Made by a program: the position numbers and the translations under genes. Positions 1 through 9,411 of a stretch of 64,000 bases of DNA are shown here, piece by piece. The stretch lies in contig NZ_CP022529.1 of NCBI RefSeq assembly GCF_002237595.1, forward strand, positions 3,100,001-3,164,000, in the 5' to 3' direction. The number at the start of each line of letters is the position of its first letter. Position 1 is the stretch's first letter. This stretch comes from Labrenzia sp. VG12. GTDB taxonomy: Bacteria > Pseudomonadota > Alphaproteobacteria > Rhizobiales > Stappiaceae. The notes under the pieces are model-generated. The model was not told the origin of the DNA and searched no databases. It worked only from the letters and a program-made list of their open reading frames with translations.

Positions 1-752
1 CCGAAGTGGTCAACAAGCGCGGAGATGACAACGACCTCATCGTGGCAGCGTCCTCGGCGACCGCAACCCGCCTTGCCCAGGGTGCCTATCCGGGCAACAC
101 CATGGACCAGGTGCGCTGGCTCGCCACCATCGGTGCCGACTATGGCGTGATCGCCGTGGCCGCAAACAGCGAGATCAACACGCTTCCCGAGCTGCTTGAG
201 AAGATCAAGACCGATCCGAGCTCTGTGTCCGTGGCCGGTGGTTCCGCGGTCGGTGGCTGGGACCACCTGAAAGTCCTGATCGCGGCCAACGCCTACGGTA
301 TCGACGATGTGCGCTCGGTCAAATACATCGCCTTTGACGGTGGCGGTGAAGCCGTGACCCAGCTTCTGGCCGACAGCGTCCAGGCCTTCACCGGCGACAT
401 CTCCGAAGCCAAGGGCTTTGTCGACAGCGGCGACATCAAGGTGATTGCCGTCTTGGCACCGGACCGCCTGCCGGGCGAGTTCGCCGACTTCCCGACCGCC
501 AAGGAACAGGGCATCGATGCCATCGGCGCCAACTGGCGCGGGTTCTACGCACCAGGTGACATGTCTGACGAAGCCTACGACGCCTGGGTGGCTGCAATCG
601 CCGACCTTTATGCCAGCGAAGAGTGGAAAGGCATCATGGCCGCCAATGGTCTGGCACCGCTCGACCTGCAGGGCGCAGCCTTCCAGGAATTCGTCGGCAA
701 CTCCGTTCAGCAGATCCAGGACATCTCCAAAGAGATCGGCATCATCAAATAA
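1..752 (+). CDS. tctC: Tripartite tricarboxylate transporter substrate-binding protein, TctC family (5' end outside window)
   Basis: This is the C-terminal part (about 250 codons, reading from base 3) of a periplasmic binding protein. Full-length relatives are about 320 residues, so the signal peptide and roughly the first 70 residues lie upstream of the window. The TctC (Bug) family delivers carboxylates such as citrate to a TctAB membrane complex. Assignment rests on family-like segments (a GGSAVGGWDH loop and a DISEAKGFV stretch) and on tctB and tctA following on the same strand. A hairpin terminator sits directly after the stop. The ligand cannot be read from the sequence. Confidence 0.9.
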   Translation, partial: EVVNKRGDDNDLIVAASSATATRLAQGAYPGNTMDQVRWLATIGADYGVIAVAANSEINTLPELLEKIKTDPSSVSVAGGSAVGGWDHLKVLIAANAYGIDDVRSVKYIAFDGGGEAVTQLLADSVQAFTGDISEAKGFVDSGDIKVIAVLAPDRLPGEFADFPTAKEQGIDAIGANWRGFYAPGDMSDEAYDAWVAAIADLYASEEWKGIMAANGLAPLDLQGAAFQEFVGNSVQQIQDISKEIGIIK

Positions 753-773
753 AACGGGCCACATCCCAACTTT

Positions 774-801
774 AGGGGCACACTTCACTGTGCCCCTTTT
801 C
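774..801 (+). terminator. Hairpin terminator/attenuator between tctC and tctB
   Basis: AGGGGCACA and TGTGCCCCT form a perfect 9-bp stem around a 6-nt loop, followed by TTTTCTTT. It lies 22 bases after the tctC stop and 60 bases before tctB. The likely effect is to make more binding protein than permease. Confidence 0.8.
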
Positions 802-863
802 TTTATCCTCAATCCCGCGCAGAGGGCCGCCAGGGGCTGGCCCGCCTGCAGGAAGGTACCCTC

Positions 864-1295
864 ATGAGCGACCGCGTCTTTGGAGTGGTCGGGCTTCTCC
901 TCGCACTCGGATATGCCTGGGCCGCTCTCAATATCGAAGAAAGCTTCCTGTCCGACGCCGTCGGGCCGAAAGCGTTCCCCCTCATCATGGCAGCCGTTCT
1001 CGGACTGTCTTCCCTGGTCATCATCGCAAAGCCGGACAAGGCACCGGAATGGCCGTCCTTCATGCGTTTCATGGAAGTGGGCGCAGCCATCATCGTGATG
1101 ATCCTCTACGCGATTTTTCTGCCTGAGCTTGGCTTTGTCATCGCCACCGCGCTGGCGGCAACCTATCTCACCTGGCGCCTCGGCACCCGGCCGCTGTCGT
1201 CGGTTGTTTCCGGCTGCGCGACTTCGGTCGGCATCTATGCCGTCTTCCACCTCGTTCTTGGCCTGTCGCTGGCCAGGGGCCCCTTCGGCTTTTAA
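864..1295 (+). CDS. tctB: Tripartite tricarboxylate transporter small membrane subunit, TctB family
   Basis: This 143-residue protein has four hydrophobic segments, as in the small membrane subunit of tripartite tricarboxylate transporters. It starts with ATG behind an AGGAAGG ribosome site. TctB proteins diverge quickly in sequence, so the call depends mostly on size, membrane topology and position between tctC and tctA. It acts in the inner membrane with TctA in sodium- or proton-driven carboxylate uptake. Confidence 0.88.
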   Translation: MSDRVFGVVGLLLALGYAWAALNIEESFLSDAVGPKAFPLIMAAVLGLSSLVIIAKPDKAPEWPSFMRFMEVGAAIIVMILYAIFLPELGFVIATALAATYLTWRLGTRPLSSVVSGCATSVGIYAVFHLVLGLSLARGPFGF

Positions 1296-1307
1296 GGAGC
1301 AGATTTC

Positions 1308-2849
1308 ATGGAAACCCTTGCTTCCCTTGCCGACGGCTTCGCCATCGCGCTGACCTGGCAGAACCTGCTGCTGGCGCTGCTCGGCTGCTTCCTCGGCACC
1401 ATGATGGGCGCGCTGCCGGGTCTCGGGCCCTCCAATGGCGTCGCCATCCTGATCCCGCTCGCCTTCACGCTCGGTCTCGGCGCGACACCAGCCCTGATCC
1501 TTCTGACCTCGGTCTATTACGGGGCCATGTATGGCGGCCGTATCTCGTCGATCCTGCTGAATATTCCAGGTGACGAACCGGCCATGATGACTTGTCTGGA
1601 CGGCTATCCAATGGCCCAAAAGGGCCGGGCCGGCGAGGCCCTTGCGCTGTCCGGCATCGCCTCTTTCGTCGGCGCATTCCTGGCGACCTGGGGTCTGATC
1701 CTGCTGGCACCGCAGCTGGTCAAGATCGCGCTCCTGTTCGGCCCGGCGGAATATTTCGCCCTGTTTACCCTGGCCTTCGCCACACTCGGCGGCGTTGCCT
1801 CGACCAACCAGGCCAAAACCGCCTTCGCCGCCGCGCTCGGCATCGGCCTTGCCACCATCGGCGTCGACACCCAGACCGGCGTGCCACGTTTCACCTTTGG
1901 CGAAGTGCATCTTTATGACGGCATCGACTTCCTGGTTGCCATTGTCGGCCTGTTCGCGCTGTCGGAAGTCTTCATCTTCCTGGAGCATCGCCACGGCTCT
2001 GCAGACGGCTCCGGTCACAAGGTCTCCGTCGGTCGGCTGATGCCCAACTGGTCGGTGATCAAGTCCTGCACACCAACCATGTTGCGCACCAGCTTCCTCG
2101 GCTTCATTGCCGGCGTTCTGCCCGGCGCCGGCGCGTCGCTCGGATCCTTCATTTCCTACACGATGGAAAAACGCCTGGTCGACAAGGAGAAGACCTTCGG
2201 CACCGGTGATCCGCGCGGTGTCGCTGCCCCCGAGGCCGGTAACAATGCGGCTGCCGGCGGTGCACTGGTGCCGATGCTCGCGCTCGGTGTACCGGGCTCC
2301 GGTACGACGGCCGTCCTACTCGCAGTTCTGCTGGCGCTCAACATCACGCCGGGCCCACTGCTCTTCACCCAGCAGCCGGACGTGGTCTGGGGCCTGATCG
2401 CGGCGCTGTTCATCGCCAACTTGATGCTGCTTGCCATGAACATTCCGATGATCGGCCTGTTCACGCGGGTGCTTTTAATCCCGCCGCGCATCCTGATGCC
2501 AATCGTCGCCATGGTCAGCTTTGTCGGCATCTACGGCATTTCCGGTTCGTCCTTCGACCTGCTCGTCATGATCGGCTTCGGCATCATGGGCTGGATCCTG
2601 AGAAAGCTGGACGTGCCGCTGGTGCCGATCATCCTCGGAACGCTGCTCGGCAATGCCATGGAAAACAACCTGCGCAGGGCGATCACCATCGACAACGGCA
2701 ACTGGTGGACGCTGATCGACAGCCCCCTGTCCATCACGCTGTGGGCGCTGGCCGTCATCGGCTTTCTCCTGCCGATTATCTTCGGTCGTGTCCTGAAGGC
2801 GCGGATGAAGCACATGAAGAAAGACGAAGAAGGCGCGGTCATCGACTGA
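1308..2849 (+). CDS. tctA: Tripartite tricarboxylate transporter large permease, TctA family
   Basis: This 513-residue, strongly hydrophobic protein (about 11-12 membrane segments) carries conserved TctA stretches: GALPGLGPSNGVAIL near residue 30, YGGRISSILLNIPG near residue 72, and GVLPGAGASLGSFISY with PEAGNNAAAGGALVPM in the second half. It is the transport channel of the complex. It begins 12 bases after tctB with an AAGGAG site upstream and ends before a strong terminator, so tctCBA is a complete unit except for its missing 5' end. Confidence 0.95.
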   Translation: METLASLADGFAIALTWQNLLLALLGCFLGTMMGALPGLGPSNGVAILIPLAFTLGLGATPALILLTSVYYGAMYGGRISSILLNIPGDEPAMMTCLDGYPMAQKGRAGEALALSGIASFVGAFLATWGLILLAPQLVKIALLFGPAEYFALFTLAFATLGGVASTNQAKTAFAAALGIGLATIGVDTQTGVPRFTFGEVHLYDGIDFLVAIVGLFALSEVFIFLEHRHGSADGSGHKVSVGRLMPNWSVIKSCTPTMLRTSFLGFIAGVLPGAGASLGSFISYTMEKRLVDKEKTFGTGDPRGVAAPEAGNNAAAGGALVPMLALGVPGSGTTAVLLAVLLALNITPGPLLFTQQPDVVWGLIAALFIANLMLLAMNIPMIGLFTRVLLIPPRILMPIVAMVSFVGIYGISGSSFDLLVMIGFGIMGWILRKLDVPLVPIILGTLLGNAMENNLRRAITIDNGNWWTLIDSPLSITLWALAVIGFLLPIIFGRVLKARMKHMKKDEEGAVID

Positions 2850-2873
2850 CAGGCTAGCAGCCTTTCAACTCAG

Positions 2874-2908
2874 GCTCCCTTTCCCCACCCGGGAGAGGGA
2901 GCTTTTTT
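2874..2908 (+). terminator. Rho-independent terminator after tctA
   Basis: The arms at 2874-2885 and 2891-2902 form a 12-bp stem with a single T-G wobble and a 5-nt loop. A run of six T follows at 2903-2908. It closes the tct operon. Confidence 0.9.
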
Positions 2909-3047
2909 GTCTGCGCGCGAGTGCCTGCACCGCGTTGATGGCAACTCCGCAGAACCTGCGCACCCCGGGGGCCCAGGCATTCAAATGCCCTCAGCCTGGT
3001 TGCAAAACTTTGCCTGCCTCCAGGGTGGATCAGTAGAAAACCGCATC

Positions 3048-3078
3048 TTGACCCTCCAGCGACTGGAAGCACTATCTC
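3048..3078 (+). promoter_or_regulatory. CueR-type (MerR family) copper-responsive promoter of copA
   Basis: A TTGACC -35 box (3048-3053) is followed by a 19-bp spacer and a weak -10 (TATCTC, 3073-3078). The long spacer contains the dyad CTCCAGCGACTGGAAG (TCCAG-CGA-CTGGA). A 19-bp spacer around a CCAG/CTGG dyad is the known design of MerR-family copper promoters such as that of E. coli copA. It lies 40 bases upstream of the copA start. No MerR-family gene is present in this window. Confidence 0.75.
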
Positions 3079-3117
3079 CACGACGAAGATCAACATTCCC
3101 AGCGGAGAGTGGCGGGC

Positions 3118-5637
3118 ATGACTGCCGGTTCCAGAACTCAAAACAACTTGTCATTGCCAATAGAAGGCATGCATTGCGCCTCTTGCGTCGGCCGCGTCGA
3201 AAACGCTCTGAAGAGTGTCGACGGCGTGGTCGCGGCCAGCGTAAACCTTGCAACCGAACGCGCAGACATACAGTTTGACAAGGCCGTCAAACCGGATGCC
3301 GTCGTCAGTGCCATTGAAGGTCTGGGGTACAAGGTGCCGACGCAAACCACGCATCTTGCGATCGAAGGCATGACATGCGCGAGCTGTGTCGGACGGGTTG
3401 AACAGGCATTGCTCGCCGTTCCCGGTGTTACGGAAGCGAACGTCAATCTCGCCACGGAAAGCGCTCTGGTGAAGGGACAGGCAGACGTCAAGGCACTGAT
3501 CGCCGCCGTCGCTGAAACCGGCAAGACCGCACGGTCGGCTGGGCAAAAAGACACCGCCCGGGAAGAAGCGGCCCTGAGACGGGACGAAGAAGCACGCCAT
3601 CTCAAGACGCGCGTGATTGTGGCCGGCCTTCTCACCTTGCCGGTGTTTCTGCTTGAGATGGGCAGCCACCTGATCCCCGGCGTTCACCACCTGATTGCGC
3701 AGACCATAGGAACCCAGACAAGCTGGCTGATCCAGTTTGCACTTACCAGTGCCGTCCTGATCGGCCCCGGCAGATCCTTTTACAGCCAGGGCTTCCCGGC
3801 CCTTTTCAAAGGCACGCCCGACATGAACAGCCTCGTTGCAGTGGGCACGGCGGCAGCTTATGCGTTTTCGGTCGTGGCGACCTTTGCCCCGGGCCTGCTG
3901 CCTCAGGGGACGGTGAATGTCTACTACGAGGCGGCGGCCGTCATCGTGACGCTGATCCTGCTCGGACGCTGGATGGAAGCGCGTGCAAAGGGCCGAACCT
4001 CGGAGGCGATCCAGCGGCTTTTGAAAATTGCACCCAAAACGGCTCGTGTCCGACGCGACGGTGACACCATCGAAGTGGATGTCACCAGCGTTGTTCCGGG
4101 CGACATTATCGAAGTGCGTCCCGGCGAGAAACTGCCTGTCGATGGTGAAGTGATCGAAGGATCCACCTATGTCGACGAGAGCATGATCACCGGAGAGCCG
4201 GTTCCAGTCGCCAAGGAAGCAGGCGCCACCGTTATCGGCGGAACGGTCAATCAGACGGGAAGCCTCGTTTTCCGCACCACTGCGGTCGGGGACGAAACGA
4301 TGCTCGCCCAGATCATCCGGCTGGTGGAAGAGGCACAGGGCGGGAAACTGCCCATTCAGGCCATGGTCGACACCGTGACCAGATATTTTGTGCCCGCCGT
4401 CATGACGCTGGCGCTGTTGACCTTCGGTGTCTGGTTCATTTTCGGTCCGGAGCCTGCACTCACCTTCAGCCTTGTGAATGCGGTTGCGGTTCTGATCATC
4501 GCCTGTCCCTGTGCGATGGGTCTTGCCACACCGACATCCATCATGGTCGGCACCGGACGCGGAGCGGAGATGGGTGTCCTGTTTCGAAGGGGCGATGCAC
4601 TGCAGGTCCTGAAAGAGGTGCGGGTCGTCGCCCTGGACAAGACCGGCACGCTGACGGAAGGCGCCCCCAGCCTGACGGACCTTGAAGTAACGAACGGCTT
4701 CGACGTTTCAGACGTTCTGGCCCATGTAGCAGCTGTCGAAGCAAAGTCGGAACATCCGATTGCGCAGGCAATTGTCGCGGCAGCGCACGAGCAGAACCTC
4801 CAGCTGCCGGAGGCGGCCGATTTTGAAAGCGTCACCGGCATGGGTGTTGTCGCAAGGGCGGGCGGGCGCAAGGTGGAGATCGGCGCGGACCGGTACATGA
4901 GCTCGCTCGGACAGGATGTTTCTGTATTCCGGGACATCGCCGCGCGCTTCGCCGAGGAAGGGAAGTCCCCGCTCTATGCCGCCATCGACGGCAAACTTGC
5001 AGCCATCGTCGCAGTGTCCGATCCCGTCAAGGCGACCACCCCGGCAGCGATAGAGGCGTTGCACGCGCTTGGTCTGAAGATTGCGATGATCACCGGCGAC
5101 AACAACGGAACGGCAAATGCGATTGCCCGGCATCTTGGCATCGACGAGGTCGTTTCCGAAGTCCTGCCGGCCGGAAAGGTGGACGCCGTCAAAGCACTGA
5201 AGGAAAAGCACGGGCATGTTGCATTTGTCGGTGACGGGATCAACGATGCTCCGGCACTCGCCGAAGCCGATGTCGGGCTCGCGATCGGGACAGGAACCGA
5301 TGTGGCGATCGAAGCGGCTGAAGTCATTCTTGTTTCCGGTTCGCTTTCCGGTGTACCGAACGCCATTGCCCTTTCCAGGGCAACCATCCGCAACATCAAG
5401 CAGAACCTGTTCTGGGCCTTTGCCTACAATACTGCGCTGGTTCCCATCGCTGCCGGGGTCCTTTATCCGGCTTTCGGCCTTCTCCTGTCGCCGGTCTTCG
5501 CGGCGGGGGCGATGGCTCTAAGTTCCGTTTTCGTGCTCGGCAACGCCTTGCGGCTCAGGTCCTGGACCCCGCAGGTGCCGTACGAAACACACCGCGGAAC
5601 AAGCGCCGGATCGCTGCAGGCCGCGCCCGCTGAGTGA
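3118..5637 (+). CDS. copA: Copper-exporting P1B-type ATPase
   Basis: This 839-residue inner-membrane ATPase pumps Cu(I) out of the cytoplasm. Two N-terminal heavy-metal-binding domains carry GMHCASC (Cys20/Cys23) and GMTCASC (Cys87/Cys90). The membrane CPC motif is at 463-465, the phosphorylation motif DKTGTLTEG starts at Asp507, and the [15 protein letters not shown] (HP locus) and [16 protein letters not shown] motifs are all intact. I chose ATG 3118 over GTG 3109 because GGAGAG lies at proper spacing only for the ATG. The CueR-type promoter upstream supports copper-induced expression. It stands alone, without a chaperone gene. Confidence 0.95.
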   Translation: MTAGSRTQNNLSLPIEGMHCASCVGRVENALKSVDGVVAASVNLATERADIQFDKAVKPDAVVSAIEGLGYKVPTQTTHLAIEGMTCASCVGRVEQALLAVPGVTEANVNLATESALVKGQADVKALIAAVAETGKTARSAGQKDTAREEAALRRDEEARHLKTRVIVAGLLTLPVFLLEMGSHLIPGVHHLIAQTIGTQTSWLIQFALTSAVLIGPGRSFYSQGFPALFKGTPDMNSLVAVGTAAAYAFSVVATFAPGLLPQGTVNVYYEAAAVIVTLILLGRWMEARAKGRTSEAIQRLLKIAPKTARVRRDGDTIEVDVTSVVPGDIIEVRPGEKLPVDGEVIEGSTYVDESMITGEPVPVAKEAGATVIGGTVNQTGSLVFRTTAVGDETMLAQIIRLVEEAQGGKLPIQAMVDTVTRYFVPAVMTLALLTFGVWFIFGPEPALTFSLVNAVAVLIIACPCAMGLATPTSIMVGTGRGAEMGVLFRRGDALQVLKEVRVVALDKTGTLTEGAPSLTDLEVTNGFDVSDVLAHVAAVEAKSEHPIAQAIVAAAHEQNLQLPEAADFESVTGMGVVARAGGRKVEIGADRYMSSLGQDVSVFRDIAARFAEEGKSPLYAAIDGKLAAIVAVSDPVKATTPAAIEALHALGLKIAMITGDNNGTANAIARHLGIDEVVSEVLPAGKVDAVKALKEKHGHVAFVGDGINDAPALAEADVGLAIGTGTDVAIEAAEVILVSGSLSGVPNAIALSRATIRNIKQNLFWAFAYNTALVPIAAGVLYPAFGLLLSPVFAAGAMALSSVFVLGNALRLRSWTPQVPYETHRGTSAGSLQAAPAE

Positions 5638-5803
5638 CCGTGTCAGAGAACGGACCGGCCTCTTTTAAAGCGTGGCGCATCGGGCAGATGGTCTGATCCG
5701 GGCCGTCCGCAGTTGTTTGATCGAAACCGGAGCAGGTTCAGACCGGCGATGGGCTCGGTTCTCATCGCAGGCGACAGTCCCCTGGTAATGCCGTCGCGCG
5801 ACC

Positions 5804-6724
5804 TCAGCCCTGCTCGTGCGCCGGCCCGGCCTGACGGTTTGCGACGCGTTCGCGCCACATCATGTAAAGGCCGGACAGCACAATGAGCGCGGCCCCGGCA
5901 AGCATCGGCGCGCCGGGGCGTTCGCCGAACACGACGGCGCCCAGGATCAGCATGAAGAGCAGTCGCGCGTAGCGAAACGGAGAGACGACGGACAGGCTGG
6001 TTGTGCGAATGGATGCGGTGAGCAGGAAATACCCTGTCGACCCCAGCAGGATCATCATTCCCAGGAGCAGCCAGTCCGCTTCCGGCGGCAGCAAGCTGTC
6101 TCCATCCATGACAATCCATGCCACGGCAAAAGGCAGCGATGCTGCTGCCGTATAGGCGGCAAGACTTGTGGAGGCCATGTCGGCCGGGGTCATCCGGGTG
6201 GTCAGATCACGAACCGCCAGTCCGATCATCGACACAACCGCCCAAAGGGAAGCGGCCTCAAATCCGTCCGCTCCCGGCTGCACGATCATCAACACCCCGA
6301 CAAAACCAAGAAGGATCGTGCTCCAGCGGCGCCAGCTCACCGTTTCGCCCAGAAACACAACGGCTCCAAGAGCGACCAGCAATGGTGTCGCCTGAATGAT
6401 CGCCCCGACCATGGAGAGCGGCACAAGCGCAAGGGCCTGCACCATGCCGATCATCGCGACGACTTCAGACAGATATCGAACCAGCATGACAGGCGCGAAG
6501 ATGCGGCGGTCCATCAGCCCCGCGCCCTGCAGTTTGGCCATGATGGAGAACATCACCAACCCGCCCGCCAGAAGCAGAAACATGATTTGCGGCGGCGACA
6601 CGCTGCCTGCGGCCAGCTTGATCAGGGTATCGGCAACAGCGAAGCACCCCATGGCCAGCACCATCAGGAGGATGCCGCGAATATTCGATTCAGGTATGTG
6701 CCCCATATTGCCCTGGTGATTCAT
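5804..6724 (-). CDS. EamA/DMT family transporter
   Basis: This 306-residue membrane protein has about ten hydrophobic segments in two repeated halves, the layout of the drug/metabolite transporter superfamily (two EamA domains). Characteristic stretches include ATPLLVALGAVVFLGE at the end of the first repeat and LGAVVFGERPGAPM in the second. The substrate is unknown. The start is ATG 6724; ATG 6706, six codons inside, is an equally possible start. The frame stays open far upstream, but that part is antisense to the divergent VOC gene and lacks membrane character. Confidence 0.88.
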   Translation of the reverse strand: MNHQGNMGHIPESNIRGILLMVLAMGCFAVADTLIKLAAGSVSPPQIMFLLLAGGLVMFSIMAKLQGAGLMDRRIFAPVMLVRYLSEVVAMIGMVQALALVPLSMVGAIIQATPLLVALGAVVFLGETVSWRRWSTILLGFVGVLMIVQPGADGFEAASLWAVVSMIGLAVRDLTTRMTPADMASTSLAAYTAAASLPFAVAWIVMDGDSLLPPEADWLLLGMMILLGSTGYFLLTASIRTTSLSVVSPFRYARLLFMLILGAVVFGERPGAPMLAGAALIVLSGLYMMWRERVANRQAGPAHEQG

Positions 6725-6895
6725 TGCCCTTGTTGGTTCAGGCACGCATATGGACCCAAAACCAGAGAACCGGCAATGGCAGGACGCCGGTTCAGGCGAA
6801 AGTGCATGCTCTGCATTGCGAGCACCGCTGCCGATCAACCGTTCGTCTGGCCCTCTGAAAGCCGTCTGAGCCTGACTTTTCAACGAGGATCTTGC

Positions 6896-7267
6896 ATGGC
6901 AAACCCGGTACTCCATTTCGAGATACCTGTGACAGACATGGATCGCGCCGTCGTGTTCTACCAACGCCTCTTCGGTTTTGAGTTCGACCATCAGACCGTC
7001 GATGGTTACGAAATGGCATTCTTTCCGCGCAACGACAACCACACCGGCACTAGCGGGGCGCTTGTGAAAGGTGATGTTTACAAGCCGTCCCGAACGGGCT
7101 GCATTCTCTATTTTGATGTGGACGATATCGATGAGGTTTTGCGACGCGCCCAGACTGAAGGCAGCGTCGTACTCTATGCCAAAAAAGATATCGGAACCGC
7201 CGGCTTCGTTGCAGAAATCGAGGATAGCGAAGGCAACCGGATTGCGTTGAACGCCATGCACAGATGA
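6896..7267 (+). CDS. VOC family protein (glyoxalase/bleomycin-resistance fold)
   Basis: A 123-residue single-domain protein of the vicinal oxygen chelate superfamily. It opens with VLHFEIPVTDMDRAVVFYQ, has a central YFDVDDIDEVL strand-helix unit and ends with EIEDSEGNRIAL; the early His and late Glu sit where this family binds metal. The reaction cannot be predicted, since the family covers glyoxalases, dioxygenases and antibiotic-binding proteins. It starts with ATG behind AACGAGGA, divergent from the EamA transporter with 171 bases between the two starts. Confidence 0.85.
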   Translation: MANPVLHFEIPVTDMDRAVVFYQRLFGFEFDHQTVDGYEMAFFPRNDNHTGTSGALVKGDVYKPSRTGCILYFDVDDIDEVLRRAQTEGSVVLYAKKDIGTAGFVAEIEDSEGNRIALNAMHR

Positions 7268-7563
7268 TCAGTGCTCCGAGGGTTTTGGGTCCGTGTTTCA
7301 CCTGCTTTCCCTGGAATGCCGGTGCGGCGCCACGAACCATTGGGTGACCGGCAAACCGGTGCGGCAAGCGAGATGTGTCAAGGCGAGCAAGAAATCATGT
7401 TGGCAGTCGCCGGAGCACAAAGAGCTGATCTTCTTTCGCACAGACACGCTCCAACATCCTGACACACGCATGAAATCCAAAATTGTTATCAATGAGGATC
7501 TGGACAGGACACACCAGTGTTTGTCAGTTTGACCTAGGGTCATCTTGATTCACGGAGACTGAA
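7268..7563. other. Intergenic stretch without a recognised gene
   Basis: These 296 bases separate the VOC gene from the transglycosylase gene. Short open frames on both strands show no family features and no convincing ribosome sites. The last 100 bases presumably hold the promoter of the downstream gene (a TTGACC lies near 7528), but I see no confident -10. Confidence 0.5.
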
Positions 7564-8391
7564 ATGACACCAACACGGGTCACACTTCGAACCTTGGCGA
7601 TTGTTACCGGGATGCTGGTGGCGACACCGGCCCTTGCCGCGACTTGCATCACAAGCAAGGGGCAGTTTGGAGCCTACAAGCAGCAACTGGCGCAACAGGC
7701 CGCAAGGGCCGGTGTTGGGAAGCGCGGTCTGAATGCGCTGCAGCAGGCGCGGCTTTCAGGTATCACCTGGCGGTTTGAATCGAACCCGGCCTCACAATCC
7801 AGCATGCGTTACCGCAGTCCGGAACAGTTCCTCAAGAGCCGGTTTTCGAGCGTCAACTCCTTTGTCAGCGGCGCCAAACGCAGGCTGAACCAGAATGCCA
7901 GATTGTTCAGGTCCATTGAAAAGCGCTACGGCGTGCCGGGGTCCATCCTCGTTGCCATCTGGGGATATGAAACCGGCTGGGGCGGATACACTGGCAAGAC
8001 ACCCGTCGTCAGCGGCGCCGTGACCCTGGCCTCCTACTGTCGTCGGTCTCCGCGCTTTGAAGACGATGCGATCGCGGCCCTGCAGCTTGTCGATCGCGGT
8101 CTTCTGACCGGCAACAGCCGCGGCGGCCCTTCGGGCGAACTGGGCCACATGCAGTTTCTGGCCGGCAACTGGGTGCGCTTCGCGGTAGATGGCAATGGTG
8201 ATGGCCGCGCCGACCCCAACAATGCAGCCGACGCGCTGGCGACAGCCGCCAACATGCTGCGCCGCAACGGATGGCGGTCCGGACGGCCGTTCGGCGAAGG
8301 CTCGGCCAATTTCCGTGTCCTGTCGACCTGGAACGACAGCGGCAATTACCAGCGCGCCATCGCTTATGCTGCCGGTTTGATTCAAAAGTAA
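7564..8391 (+). CDS. Lytic murein transglycosylase, MltB-like (SLT_2)
   Basis: This 275-residue exported protein has an N-terminal signal peptide ending near ATPALAA. The fold-defining segment YGVPGSILVAIWGYETGWG carries the catalytic Glu (in GYETGWG), and the later segments SGELGHMQFLAGNWVRF and a DGNGDGRADPNNAADAL loop match the MltB family. The enzyme cleaves peptidoglycan glycan strands to 1,6-anhydro-muropeptides in the periplasm. It lacks the C-terminal peptidoglycan-binding domain that some relatives carry. No lipobox Cys is seen at the signal-peptide end, so it is probably soluble or loosely attached. It appears to be a single-gene unit. Confidence 0.9.
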   Translation: MTPTRVTLRTLAIVTGMLVATPALAATCITSKGQFGAYKQQLAQQAARAGVGKRGLNALQQARLSGITWRFESNPASQSSMRYRSPEQFLKSRFSSVNSFVSGAKRRLNQNARLFRSIEKRYGVPGSILVAIWGYETGWGGYTGKTPVVSGAVTLASYCRRSPRFEDDAIAALQLVDRGLLTGNSRGGPSGELGHMQFLAGNWVRFAVDGNGDGRADPNNAADALATAANMLRRNGWRSGRPFGEGSANFRVLSTWNDSGNYQRAIAYAAGLIQK

Positions 8392-8493
8392 TCTGCACGC
8401 CCGGCAGTTCCGGGCAAAGGTCAGCCGCCCCGTCCCTCTATTTGACGGCAGAACCTTTGCCTTGATTTTAGTGCGCTTGCGACGCTCTCGCTC

Positions 8494-9411
8494 TTAGCGA
8501 CCGAACCGCTTTCTGTAATCTTGCGGCGGGATGCCCACATGCTCATTGAAAGAGCGCGAGAAATGGGCCTGGTCGGCAAAGCCTGTCAGAAAGCCGATGG
8601 CGCCAAGGCCGGGACCTTCGGCATTACAGAGAAAGGCCGCTGCCGCCTCAAGCCGGACCTCCATAATCAGGCGCGAGACACTCAGCCCCTTCTCGGTCAG
8701 GCGGCGTTGCAAGCTGCGTTTGGAGGTTCCGATCGTGTCGGCAAGCGATTGAACGGACCAGCGTCTCACCAGATCCTGGGACACAATGGTCTTGAGCGTT
8801 TCCGCGACATCGGCAGTCCCCGAACCTGGAACGGGCAGGTCCCGGATCTGCTGCCGGGTCTGAATGAGGAGAACCTTTCCCGACCAGTCGAGCGTGTCGA
8901 AGGCCCGCCATCTGGAGGCCTCCCGCAAGACCTGCCCTTTATCGGTCTCAAGACGTAACGTCTGTTCGCTGGCAATCTCTGCCAGCACGGTGACAACAGC
9001 GATCACCAGGAGACTCTCGACCAGCAAGGGAGGGGAAGAAGCGATCTTGCTGACATGGTGCAGGCGAAAGCCGGTTTCCCCAAATGGTTCCGCGCGCAGC
9101 CGGTTGCTGGCGTGGCTGAAGCTTTCAACACGGCGCCAGCGTTCGAGAAAATCCTCCAGTCCCGCCGCCTTTGTCAGGGCGACGGCCACCGGCTCGGGCG
9201 GCATGTCATAGACGGCGTCGGCGAGCCGCAGGATGGTGAGAAGACCATGTTGTTCGGCCACCTGCTTCAATGCCGACCGTTTCACCCCGCGGGCCACGCG
9301 CGCACCACGCACGGCGTCAACGGGAGAGATCAGTCCCTGCTTTTCCATCCCCGTCGCAATCAGGCGCATCATCACCGCCGACGCAAAATCCTCCTCCTGC
9401 TTCAAGGGCAC
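8494..9411 (-). CDS. AraC family transcriptional regulator
   Basis: A 305-residue regulator with an N-terminal ligand-sensing domain of the arabinose-binding-like AraC group and a C-terminal double helix-turn-helix: WSVQSLADTIGTSKRSLQRRL is the first HTH and the segment ending DQAHFSRSFNEHVGIPPQDYRKRF the second, with the usual AraC signature. It starts with GTG 9411, which abuts the TAA of the upstream methyltransferase gene (zero bases between), behind AAGGA. This suggests translation coupled to the iorAB-methyltransferase unit, an unusual place for a regulator and consistent with autoregulation of that operon. Confidence 0.9.
   Translation of the reverse strand: MPLKQEEDFASAVMMRLIATGMEKQGLISPVDAVRGARVARGVKRSALKQVAEQHGLLTILRLADAVYDMPPEPVAVALTKAAGLEDFLERWRRVESFSHASNRLRAEPFGETGFRLHHVSKIASSPPLLVESLLVIAVVTVLAEIASEQTLRLETDKGQVLREASRWRAFDTLDWSGKVLLIQTRQQIRDLPVPGSGTADVAETLKTIVSQDLVRRWSVQSLADTIGTSKRSLQRRLTEKGLSVSRLIMEVRLEAAAAFLCNAEGPGLGAIGFLTGFADQAHFSRSFNEHVGIPPQDYRKRFGR

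Noticed and set aside
5816..6895. In-frame extension upstream of the VOC gene
   Set aside because: The frame is open but is antisense to the EamA transporter gene and is low in hydrophobic structure. The VOC fold begins at the ATG at 6896, which has a ribosome site.
6725..7261. In-frame upstream extension of the EamA transporter gene
   Set aside because: It runs antisense to the VOC gene and adds no membrane segment or domain.
8399..8415. GCCCGG-CAGTT-CCGGGC hairpin as a terminator of the transglycosylase gene
   Set aside because: The stem is only 6 bp and is followed by AAAGG, not a T-run, so I did not list it as a feature.
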